A stretch of DNA of 6,995 bases from an uncultured Alphaproteobacteria bacterium (GTDB lineage: Bacteria > Pseudomonadota > Alphaproteobacteria > Micropepsales > Micropepsaceae), in contig CALDFO010000010.1 of NCBI GenBank assembly GCA_937942205.1, positions 1 to 6,995 of the forward strand. Reading direction: 5' to 3'. The position numbers and the translations under genes were made by a program. The notes beneath the pieces are model-generated. The model had not been told where the DNA came from. It saw nothing but the letters and a program-made list of their open reading frames with translations, and made no database searches. Positions 1 through 4,725 of this stretch are shown in pieces (the stretch's first letter is position 1; every line of letters begins with the position of its first letter).

Positions 1-1159
1 CATGGCCGCCATCCTGGCCGCCTGCGAGATCACGGGCGCCGAGGCGATCCATCCCGGTTACGGCTTCCTGTCCGAGAACGCCGACTTCGCCGACATCGTG
101 GCCGAACATGGCCTGACCTTCATCGGCCCCACCGCCGACCATATCCGCATGATGGGCGACAAGATCACCGCCAAGCAGACGGTGAAGGAACTGGGCATCC
201 CCACCGTTCCGGGCTCGGACGGCGAGGTTTCGGACGCCGACGCGCCCCGCCTGGCCGAGGAAATCGGCTATCCGGTGCTGATCAAGGCGACGGCGGGCGG
301 CGGCGGACGCGGCATGAAGGTGGCCGCGGCCCCGGGCGATCTGATGTTCGCCTTGTCCACCGCCCGCGCCGAGGCCAAGGCGGCCTTCGGCAACGACACC
401 GTCTATATGGAGAAATATCTCCAGAAGCCACGCCACATCGAAATCCAGATCCTGGCCGACAGCCACGGCAATGTGGTGCATCTGGGCGAGCGCGACTGCT
501 CGCTGCAGCGCCGCCACCAGAAGGTCTGGGAGGAAGCGGGCAGCCCCGCCCTCAACGCCCAGGAGCGCGACGAGATCGGCGGCATCTGCACCAAGGCGCT
601 CTCCAAGCTGGGCTATCTGGGCGCGGGCACCATCGAATTCCTCTACGAGGACGGCCGTTTCTATTTCATCGAGATGAACACCCGCCTGCAGGTGGAGCAT
701 CCGGTCACCGAAGCCATCACCGGCATCGACATCGTGCGCGAGCAGATCCGCATCGCGGCGGGCGCGCCGCTGGCCTTCCGCCAGAGCGATATCGTGTTCG
801 AGGGCCACGCCATCGAATGCCGCATCAACGCGGAAAACCCCTTCACCTTCCGCCCCTCGCCCGGCACCATCGACCATTTCCACACCCCCGGCGGCCTGGG
901 CGTGCGCTTCGATTCGGCGATCTATTCCGGCTATCGCATCCCGCCCTATTACGACAGCCTGGCGGGCAAGCTGATCGTCCACGCCAAGAACCGCAACGAG
1001 TGCCTGTTGCGCCTGCGCCGCGCCCTGGACGAACTGGTGGTGGGCGGCATCGAAACCACCATCCCCCTGTTCCAGCAGCTGGTGCGCGAGCCGGACATCA
1101 TCAACGGCGATTATTCGATCCACTGGCTGGAAAAATACCTGGCCAGTCTCGGTCATTGA
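1..1159 (+). CDS. accC: Acetyl-CoA carboxylase biotin carboxylase subunit, 5'-truncated by window edge
   Basis: Catalyses ATP- and bicarbonate-dependent carboxylation of biotin carried on AccB, the first half-reaction of cytosolic acetyl-CoA carboxylase, committing carbon to fatty acid synthesis. The reading frame is open from the left edge; 385 residues are visible and, aligned from memory to E. coli AccC (449 aa), about 64 N-terminal residues lie outside. The first visible ATG (position 2) is internal, not the start. ATP-grasp features in order: HPGYGFLSEN (visible residues 17-26), KATAGGGGRGM with the glycine-rich loop (95-105), EKYLQKPRH (137-145), the RRHQKVWEE segment (170-178), EMNTRLQVEHP (224-234, metal and catalytic Glu, Asn, Arg) and ECRINAE (272-278, containing the counterpart of E. 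coli Arg338). No key residue is missing. accB would be expected just upstream. A distinct acyl-CoA carboxylase is unlikely because the frame ends cleanly without a biotinyl domain. Confidence 0.96.
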   Translation, partial: MAAILAACEITGAEAIHPGYGFLSENADFADIVAEHGLTFIGPTADHIRMMGDKITAKQTVKELGIPTVPGSDGEVSDADAPRLAEEIGYPVLIKATAGGGGRGMKVAAAPGDLMFALSTARAEAKAAFGNDTVYMEKYLQKPRHIEIQILADSHGNVVHLGERDCSLQRRHQKVWEEAGSPALNAQERDEIGGICTKALSKLGYLGAGTIEFLYEDGRFYFIEMNTRLQVEHPVTEAITGIDIVREQIRIAAGAPLAFRQSDIVFEGHAIECRINAENPFTFRPSPGTIDHFHTPGGLGVRFDSAIYSGYRIPPYYDSLAGKLIVHAKNRNECLLRLRRALDELVVGGIETTIPLFQQLVREPDIINGDYSIHWLEKYLASLGH

Positions 1160-1161
1160 GG
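1158..1161 (+). promoter_or_regulatory. Ribosome binding site supporting a TTG start
   Basis: GAGG overlaps the accC stop codon and lies 8 nt before the TTG at 1170. It is the main reason to accept that TTG as the start of the next gene and suggests translational coupling to accC. Confidence 0.5.
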
Positions 1162-1169
1162 CTGGGTCA

Positions 1170-1568
1170 TTGGCGACCTTGCTGGAGTTCGCGCCGGAAA
1201 ACGCCATCGAGCGGCGCATCCTGGCGGCGCGGACCGGCGATGTTTCCGGTGATGCGGTCATGCTGGAAATGGCCGCGGCCGATCTTTTCGTTCCCAGCAC
1301 GCGGAAGGCCGATCCGGAGGGCAGCGGCTTTCGTCCGGTGCTGCTGGAGCAGGACGGCATCTCCTTCGTGGCGGCCTTTACCGCCACCGGACGCCAGCCG
1401 CGCGACATGGCCGCATATGCGCTGCGAATGACGGGACGGCATTTCTTCCTGCGCCTGCCGCCCGGCTATGGCGCGGTCCTCAATCCCGGCTATGACGCCC
1501 AGATGCTGCTGCCGCCGGAAGGCGTTACCGCGTTGCAGCAAGACCTGAAGAAGACGCAATCGTCATAG
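1170..1568 (+). CDS. SseB N-terminal-domain protein (132 aa)
   Basis: A small soluble protein that matches the general pattern of the SseB N-terminal domain (PF07179) as I recall it: an N-terminal helix, a hydrophobic L-F-V-P strand (residues 39-42), PVLLEQDG (56-63), an AAFT segment (68-71), the MTGRHFFLRLP segment (87-97), then GAVLNPG (101-107) and a final LLPPEGVTAL (113-122). E. coli SseB is linked to serine sensitivity, but the biochemical role of the family is not established. At 132 aa it carries only the N-terminal domain; E. coli SseB, from memory, is about twice as long. No signal peptide or membrane segment is visible. It starts at TTG 1170, 10 nt after accC, with GAGG 8 nt upstream, so it is probably co-transcribed with accC. 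Its place between accC and aat is not one I recall as usual. The family call is pattern recognition, not a search. Confidence 0.7.
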   Translation: MATLLEFAPENAIERRILAARTGDVSGDAVMLEMAAADLFVPSTRKADPEGSGFRPVLLEQDGISFVAAFTATGRQPRDMAAYALRMTGRHFFLRLPPGYGAVLNPGYDAQMLLPPEGVTALQQDLKKTQSS

Positions 1569-1613
1569 CCTGCCGCCGCGTTCCCCGGTAAGGTTTGCGC
1601 CTTGCACCAAAGT

Positions 1614-1620
1614 GGAGGGG
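1614..1620 (+). promoter_or_regulatory. Strong Shine-Dalgarno for the DoxX gene
   Basis: GGAGGGG lies 8 nt before the ATG at 1629. It decides the start in favour of 1629 over the in-frame TTG at 1602, which would place this purine tract inside the coding region. Confidence 0.75.
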
Positions 1621-1628
1621 ACGTTCAC

Positions 1629-2003
1629 ATGGGTTTTCTGGACAAGTTTTCATATCAGATTTTGGGCATCACCCGCATCGTCGCGGGCCTGCTGTTCCTG
1701 GAGCATGGCACCACCAAGTTTCTCAATTTCCCGCCGGGCAACATGCACCCGCCACTGGCCTCATTGAGCGGCATTTCGGGCATGATCGAAATCGTCACCG
1801 GCGTTCTGATCGTCCTGGGTTTCTTCAGCCGTCCCGCCGCCTTCCTGGCGTCCGGCACCATGGCCTTCGCCTATTGGCTGGTCCATGCGAAGAACAGCAT
1901 GTTCCCCGTCCAGAACGGCGGCGATGCGGCGATCCTGTTCTGCTTCCTGTTCCTCTATCTGGCGGCGGCCGGTCCCGGCGCCTTCTCGATCAATAAAAAG
2001 TAG
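1629..2003 (+). CDS. DoxX family integral membrane protein (124 aa)
   Basis: Four hydrophobic segments fit the DoxX family (PF07681): roughly residues 11-32, 46-66, 69-86 and 99-115. Family hallmarks are visible: the [16 protein letters not shown] run (16-31), a G-x-x-E-I-V-T-G helix start (51-58), GFFSRPAAF (64-72), HAKNSMFP (86-93) and [17 protein letters not shown] (96-112), ending in GPGAFS. Family members are small inner-membrane proteins; some are linked to thiosulfate:quinone oxidoreductase or to redox and thiol stress, but members like this one are mostly uncharacterised, so no reaction is assigned. The start at 1629 is set by a strong Shine-Dalgarno. The 60-bp gap from the SseB-like gene shows no convincing promoter, so read-through from accC is plausible. 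A hairpin at 2112-2146 could end the transcript. Confidence 0.9.
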   Translation: MGFLDKFSYQILGITRIVAGLLFLEHGTTKFLNFPPGNMHPPLASLSGISGMIEIVTGVLIVLGFFSRPAAFLASGTMAFAYWLVHAKNSMFPVQNGGDAAILFCFLFLYLAAAGPGAFSINKK

Positions 2004-2019
2004 CAACGCACGCGATCAC

Positions 2020-2107
2020 CTCCCCCCGCAGCGCGAAGCGCCCATTGCGGGGGGAGACGTCGCAGCGAAATGTCTGCGGAGCAGACTGAGCTGCGACAGA
2101 GGGGGGA
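2020..2107. repeat. Compound palindromic intergenic element, about 88 bp
   Basis: Nested inverted repeats fill the doxX-aat gap. CTCCCCCCGCA (2020-2030) is exactly complementary to TGCGGGGGGAG (2046-2056), with GCGC-gaa-GCGC nested at 2031-2041. GTCGCAGC (2059-2066) pairs exactly with GCTGCGAC (2090-2097), and inside it GTCTGC-gga-GCAGAC (2072-2086) forms a second perfect hairpin. TCCCCCC (2021-2027) can alternatively pair with GGGGGGA (2101-2107), closing the whole element. The architecture resembles dispersed REP-like palindromes common between alphaproteobacterial genes. Only one copy is in this window, so dispersal is inferred. It could fold in either strand's RNA and may protect the doxX 3' end. 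Confidence 0.7.
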
Positions 2108-2111
2108 AACA

Positions 2112-2146
2112 AATAGCCCGCGACGGTGATACCGCCGCGGGCTATT
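2112..2146. terminator. Long hairpin, probable (possibly bidirectional) intrinsic terminator
   Basis: AATAGCCCGCG (2112-2122) is exactly complementary to CGCGGGCTATT (2136-2146), and the loop holds a further CGGT-gat-ACCG stem (2124-2134) after one A/C mismatch, giving about 15 bp. The 3' side continues CTTTCG and the opposite strand continues TTGTTTCC. Both U tracts are short, so termination efficiency is uncertain. It ends 8 nt before the aat ATG. Confidence 0.6.
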
Positions 2147-2154
2147 CTTTCGCC

Positions 2155-2760
2155 ATGCACGGTCCCCGGCTCACCCCCGAACTCCTGCTGCGCGCCTATG
2201 CCGACGGCCTGTTTCCCATGGCCGAAAAGCGCGACGATCCCACCCTGTACTGGGTGTCGCCGGACCAGCGCGGCGTCATCCCGCTGGACAGTTTTCATGT
2301 CCCGCGCCGCCTGGCCCGCACCATCCGGTCGGGCCGTTTCACCGTCACCGCCGACCGGTGTTTCACCGATGTGATGCGGGCCTGCGCCGCGCCCGCGCCG
2401 GGCCGCGAGGAAAGTTGGATCAACGACGAAATCCTGCGCCTGTACACCGCGCTTCACGCGGGCGGCCATGCCCACTCCCTGGAGACCTGGCAGGAGGGCG
2501 AACTGGTGGGCGGGCTGTACGGCGTGCGGCTGGGCGCAGCCTTTTTCGGCGAAAGCATGTTCAGCCGCCGCACCGACGCCAGCAAGGTGGCGCTGGCGGC
2601 GCTGGTGGACGGCCTCAAGCGCGGCGGCTTCGTCCTGCTCGACACCCAGTTCATCACCGGCCACCTGGCGCGCTTCGGGGCGGTGGAAATCCCGCGCGAA
2701 CAGTATCTGCTGAAACTGAACGACGCCCTCAGCCAGGACGCGATCTGGCCGTTCTTCTAG
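2155..2760 (+). CDS. aat: Leucyl/phenylalanyl-tRNA-protein transferase
   Basis: Transfers Leu or Phe from aminoacyl-tRNA to N-terminal Arg or Lys of proteins in the cytosol, marking them for ClpS/ClpAP (N-degron pathway). The 201-aa length suits the shorter alphaproteobacterial form. Visible features: [20 protein letters not shown] (5-24), [13 protein letters not shown] (32-44), SWINDEI (87-93), GHAHSLETW (104-112), [10 protein letters not shown] (115-124), [10 protein letters not shown] (130-139) with the conserved Glu133, and [19 protein letters not shown] (163-181). Asp163 and Gln165 correspond to the Asp-x-Gln pair implicated in catalysis in the E. coli enzyme. The start at 2155 is chosen because the conserved N-terminus begins there; no Shine-Dalgarno precedes it (the upstream bases are CTTTCGCC, next to a hairpin). 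Translation may be leaderless or weak, as a separate unit from doxX. Its stop lies 19 nt from the stop of the convergent DUF2155 gene. Confidence 0.95.
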   Translation: MHGPRLTPELLLRAYADGLFPMAEKRDDPTLYWVSPDQRGVIPLDSFHVPRRLARTIRSGRFTVTADRCFTDVMRACAAPAPGREESWINDEILRLYTALHAGGHAHSLETWQEGELVGGLYGVRLGAAFFGESMFSRRTDASKVALAALVDGLKRGGFVLLDTQFITGHLARFGAVEIPREQYLLKLNDALSQDAIWPFF

Positions 2761-2779
2761 GCGCGCGACAGGTAGCGGT

Positions 2780-3391
2780 CTATTGGCCCGCGCCTTCGGG
2801 CAAGGCGGCCACGCCTTCCCTGTCCGAGGAATCGGGCGCCTTCACCTTGGCGGGCGCGGGCGCGGAACTGGCGGCGGCCACCGCCGAGGGCGGAGCGTTG
2901 TTGCAGCTCAAGACCCAGACGTCATAGAGGGGATGTTCCACCCCGTTCAGCCCCGGACTGGAGGCATACATCCAGCCGGAAAAAATCTTCCGCGCCGGTT
3001 GATCTGGACGGTGATCCTCCACCTGCACGAAGGCCGCCGTTTCCGGCGTCTCGCTGGGCGGCGTCGAATAGCAGAAGCGCGCCGTGATGGTCAGGGTGGC
3101 GAACCGCACCGGCTTGCCGATCGGCGCGGTGACGTTGGTGGGCCGGCCGGTGATCTTGTCCAGCCCGCGCATCTGCAGAACGGTGCCGCCCTGCGGCGCG
3201 ACCGGGATGGCGGGCGGCGCCTCCCCGTCCAGCGGCGGCGGCGCGGGAATCGACGGCGGGGAACTGTCAGACGGGGGTGGCGGCGCGATAGGAACCGTGG
3301 CGCTCTGCGCGTAGGCGGCGACCGCGAGCGCCGCCAGGGCGAGCCCGGCGCATGCCGGCGTCAGAATCCTCACCGCGCCCTCACGGACCAT
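2780..3391 (-). CDS. Secreted DUF2155 domain-containing protein
   Basis: A 203-aa exported protein. Residues 8-28 form a hydrophobic signal peptide with a likely cleavage after AYA (27-29 region), predicting a periplasmic protein. A proline-rich linker (about 34-66) precedes the conserved domain (about 69-165), which fits DUF2155 (PF09923): MRGLDKITGR (74-83), PIGKPVRF (90-97), ARFCYSTPP (104-112), IFSGWMYASSPGLNGVEHPLYDVWVLSC (136-163). Cys107 and Cys163 are the two cysteines of the domain and could form a disulfide. The C-terminal tail is Ala/Pro rich and low complexity. No function is established for the family. The ATG at 3391 overlaps the end of the mlaD-like gene by 11 nt; a GTG at 3373 (Val7), 7 nt past that gene's stop and preceded by GAGGG, is an equally good start and gives a neater signal peptide. 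It is the last gene of the minus-strand operon. Confidence 0.88.
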   Translation of the reverse strand: MVREGAVRILTPACAGLALAALAVAAYAQSATVPIAPPPPSDSSPPSIPAPPPLDGEAPPAIPVAPQGGTVLQMRGLDKITGRPTNVTAPIGKPVRFATLTITARFCYSTPPSETPETAAFVQVEDHRPDQPARKIFSGWMYASSPGLNGVEHPLYDVWVLSCNNAPPSAVAAASSAPAPAKVKAPDSSDREGVAALPEGAGQ

Positions 3392-3890
3392 CGCCCAGCG
3401 GCGGCTGCGGCTTTGGCGCGGGCTTGGAGCCGGTATCGCCGCCCATGAAGCGGCCCACCAGACCCATCACGTCCACCGAGCCCTGGGCGCTTTCAAAGAA
3501 ATCGCCCGCCGCCATCATCTTGTCGTCGCCGCCGGGCGTGATCGACAGATACGACGAGCCCAGGATGCCCGACGAGGTCACCAGCACCGAGGAATCGGCG
3601 GGAATCTGGATGTCGCTGCGCACATTCATATGCACCGTGACCAGATAGGTCTTGGGGTCCAGCACCAGGTCGGTGACGGAACCGATCTTGACCCCCGCCA
3701 GCCGCACATCGGTGCCCACCCCCAGCCCGTCCACCTTGGGCAGGCGGGCGTTGATCTCATAACCCGACAGGCTGCCGCTGCCGGTGCGCATATAGGTGAA
3801 GGCCAGGAAGGCGATCGCCACCGCGACCACGATGGCGCCGATGATGGTTTCAGCAATATTGCTCTGCTGCTGCATGACTCTGCTGCTCAT
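3381..3890 (-). CDS. mlaD: MlaD-like MCE domain protein (outer-membrane lipid asymmetry / phospholipid transport)
   Basis: A 169-aa protein with one N-terminal membrane anchor (about 13-34) and a single MCE domain (about 39-118), the layout of MlaD, the periplasmic substrate-binding subunit of the MlaFEDB phospholipid transporter at the inner membrane. Seen: NIAETIIGA leading into the anchor, LPKVDGLGVGTDVRLAGVKIGSV (50-72), typical of MCE domains, then a beta-rich part with SSGILGSSYLSITPGGD, followed by a Gly- and Pro-rich tail. The mlaE and mlaF partners are not in the window; in alphaproteobacteria mlaD often sits apart from them, here beside NDUFA12 and DUF2155. The ATG at 3890 lies 6 nt after the NDUFA12-like stop without a clear Shine-Dalgarno; Met6 (ATG at 3875) is an alternative start. 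The 3' end overlaps the DUF2155 start, suggesting translational coupling. Confidence 0.88.
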   Translation of the reverse strand: MSSRVMQQQSNIAETIIGAIVVAVAIAFLAFTYMRTGSGSLSGYEINARLPKVDGLGVGTDVRLAGVKIGSVTDLVLDPKTYLVTVHMNVRSDIQIPADSSVLVTSSGILGSSYLSITPGGDDKMMAAGDFFESAQGSVDVMGLVGRFMGGDTGSKPAPKPQPPLGDGP

Positions 3891-3896
3891 GAAGGA

Positions 3897-4277
3897 TTAT
3901 TCCGGCTTCCAGGCCTGGTAGTCGCCGGTGGCGGGCGGACGGACGCCGCCCTTGGCCAGGCTGCCGCCGGGCTTGTAGGCGCCCTCGGTGCCGGTGAGAT
4001 TGGGCTGATGCGGCGCCTCGAAGCCCTTGGCCTTGAGCGGGGCACGGGTCGGCGGCTCGGCATAGGTATGATGCAGCCAGCCATGCCAGTCGGGCGGCAC
4101 GCGGCTGGCCTCGACGGTGCCGTTGTAAATCACCCAGCGGCGCGAGCCGTCCTTGTTCTGGTAATAGCGGTTGCCGAAATCGTCCGTGCCCACCGGGCTG
4201 CCCGACAGCCAGGTGGTCAGCCAGGTTCCCCAGGTCGCGGAATTCCACCAGGAAAAGATCATTTTGAAGAACGGCAT
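3897..4277 (-). CDS. NADH dehydrogenase accessory subunit, NDUFA12 / B17.2 family
   Basis: A 126-aa homologue of the mitochondrial complex I accessory subunit NDUFA12, shared by alphaproteobacteria and mitochondria; it binds the peripheral arm of NADH:ubiquinone oxidoreductase on the cytoplasmic side. Family signatures: FFKMIFSWWNSATWGTWL (3-20), GTDDFGNRYYQ (30-40), RRWVIYNGTVEASRVPPDWHGWLHH (46-70), PHQPNLTGTEGAY (89-101) and TGDYQAWKP (117-125). The frame is open upstream to an ATG at 4376, but the extra 33 residues are Pro-rich and unlike the family, and a promoter-like element lies within that stretch, so 4277 is chosen; Met6 (ATG at 4262) is also possible. It is the first gene of the minus-strand operon, far from any visible nuo genes, as usual for this subunit. 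Confidence 0.92.
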   Translation of the reverse strand: MPFFKMIFSWWNSATWGTWLTTWLSGSPVGTDDFGNRYYQNKDGSRRWVIYNGTVEASRVPPDWHGWLHHTYAEPPTRAPLKAKGFEAPHQPNLTGTEGAYKPGGSLAKGGVRPPATGDYQAWKPE

Positions 4278-4304
4278 ACGGGCGGGGCTCGCGGATTCGC
4301 CCGG

Positions 4305-4334
4305 ACTATAGGGCTTGGGCGGGGTTTGCGCCAA
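4305..4334 (-). promoter_or_regulatory. Candidate promoter of the NDUFA12-mlaD-DUF2155 operon
   Basis: On the minus strand, TTGGCG (4334-4329) and TATAGT (4310-4305) are separated by 18 bp, close to a sigma-70-type promoter. Transcription would begin near 4298, leaving a leader of about 20 nt before the ATG at 4277. Assigned by eye only. Confidence 0.4.
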
Positions 4335-4346
4335 TATTGCGGGCGC

Positions 4347-4373
4347 GCCGGACCCCTGGCGGGGTGGCTTTTT
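4347..4373 (+). terminator. Terminator-like hairpin with T tract upstream of nrdJ
   Basis: ACCCC-TGGC-GGGGT (4352-4365) extends, past a two-base bulge, to GCC (4347-4349) with GGC (4366-4368), and is followed directly by TTTTT (4369-4373). The orientation fits termination of plus-strand transcription. No plus-strand gene lies just upstream, so it could stop antisense read-through into the nrdJ region, act as an attenuator of a long nrdJ leader, or be fortuitous. Confidence 0.35.
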
Positions 4374-4481
4374 CACTTATCCCCAAAACCTCCAAAGACC
4401 CGCGCCGTCCTGTGGAAATATGGGCGAAAGGTCCGAATATCCCGCCCGCCGGGCCGGAACCCGGCCTGCCTGGTTCCAGCC

Positions 4482-4529
4482 TGCCGGATGCGGTGCCGGA
4501 TGCGGTGCCGGATGCGGTGCCAGATACGG
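4482..4529. repeat. 12-bp tandem repeat, four copies
   Basis: TGCCGGATGCGG occurs three times without error (4482-4493, 4494-4505, 4506-4517), followed by a fourth copy, TGCCAGATACGG (4518-4529), with two G-to-A changes. The fourth copy forms most of the left arm of the long-range inverted repeat that closes at 4613-4626. The unit is a multiple of three, but no plausible protein uses it. Confidence 0.95.
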
Positions 4530-4626
4530 TGGATGAACCCGCGCTCCGTATTATTCCCACTTGCCGCCGCCAGGCCCACAGGCCCATAGTTTGGGCCAGT
4601 CACCACCCGTGACCACCATATCTGGC
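4519..4626. other. 108-bp long-range stem with nested hairpins, candidate structured RNA
   Basis: GCCAGATACGGTGG (4519-4532) is complementary to CCACCATATCTGGC (4613-4626) at 13 of 14 positions. The odd pair is C/A in plus-strand RNA but a G-U wobble in minus-strand RNA, so only the minus transcript has an unbroken 14-bp helix. Between the arms are GGCCCA-tagtt-TGGGCC (4581-4597) and GTCAC-caccc-GTGAC (4599-4613, whose last base is shared with the outer arm). The shape resembles a closing stem plus internal hairpins of a small RNA or leader. It matches no family I recognise (checked by eye against 5S, SRP, 6S, tmRNA and cobalamin riboswitch hallmarks). The transcribed strand is unknown. Confidence 0.45.
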
Positions 4627-4627
4627 G

Positions 4628-4674
4628 AAATTGTCCCCCGCGAAGACCTGTGCTCGCGGCCGGAAAATTGTCCC
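4628..4674. repeat. Direct repeat AAATTGTCCC (two copies) flanking a hairpin
   Basis: AAATTGTCCC occurs at 4628-4637 and 4665-4674, 37 bp apart. Between them CCGCGA (4638-4643) and TCGCGG (4654-4659) form a perfect 6-bp stem. Repeated motifs of this kind (GGGACAATTT on the other strand) resemble, from memory, the multiple end repeats of some IS21-family elements; a paired operator is the alternative. No transposase is present. Confidence 0.5.
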
Positions 4675-4725
4675 GAAATGGCGGCCGATGGATGGGGATG
4701 GGGCCGTTCCAACACCAATTTCCGG
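4660..4725 (+). promoter_or_regulatory. Leader stem that could mask the nrdJ ribosome binding region
   Basis: CCGGAAAATTG (4660-4670) pairs with CAATTTCCGG (4716-4725), 10 pairs with one bulged A, with CGGCC (4682-4686) / GGCCG (4702-4706) nested inside. The right arm covers the first two bases of GGGG (4724-4727), the only Shine-Dalgarno-like tract, 7 nt before the nrdJ ATG. Folding would therefore limit translation initiation; whether it forms is inference. Confidence 0.35.

Noticed and set aside
2786..2807. Terminator between the convergent aat and DUF2155 genes
   Set aside because: Short overlapping stems (GCCCG/CGGGC and CGCCTT/AAGGCG) exist within the DUF2155 3' end, but there is no T tract in either direction.
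4277..4376. Upstream ATG (4376) for the NDUFA12-like gene
   Set aside because: The extra 33 residues are Pro-rich, unlike the family N-terminus, and contain the promoter-like element.
4561..4590. Plus-strand promoter TTGCCG-18-CATAGT for nrdJ
   Set aside because: The -10 match is weak and the element lies inside the long-range stem, so it was not called; it cannot be excluded.
4306..4612. Small open frames on both strands across the tandem repeat
   Set aside because: They consist of repeat-derived residues and low-complexity sequence, overlap promoter and stem structures, and show no family pattern or convincing ribosome binding site.
4519..4626. 5S rRNA, SRP RNA, tmRNA or 6S RNA
   Set aside because: Length and closing stem suggested 5S or SRP, but the conserved internal segments of these RNAs are absent by eye; the GGTTC-like stretch on the minus strand does not form a T arm.
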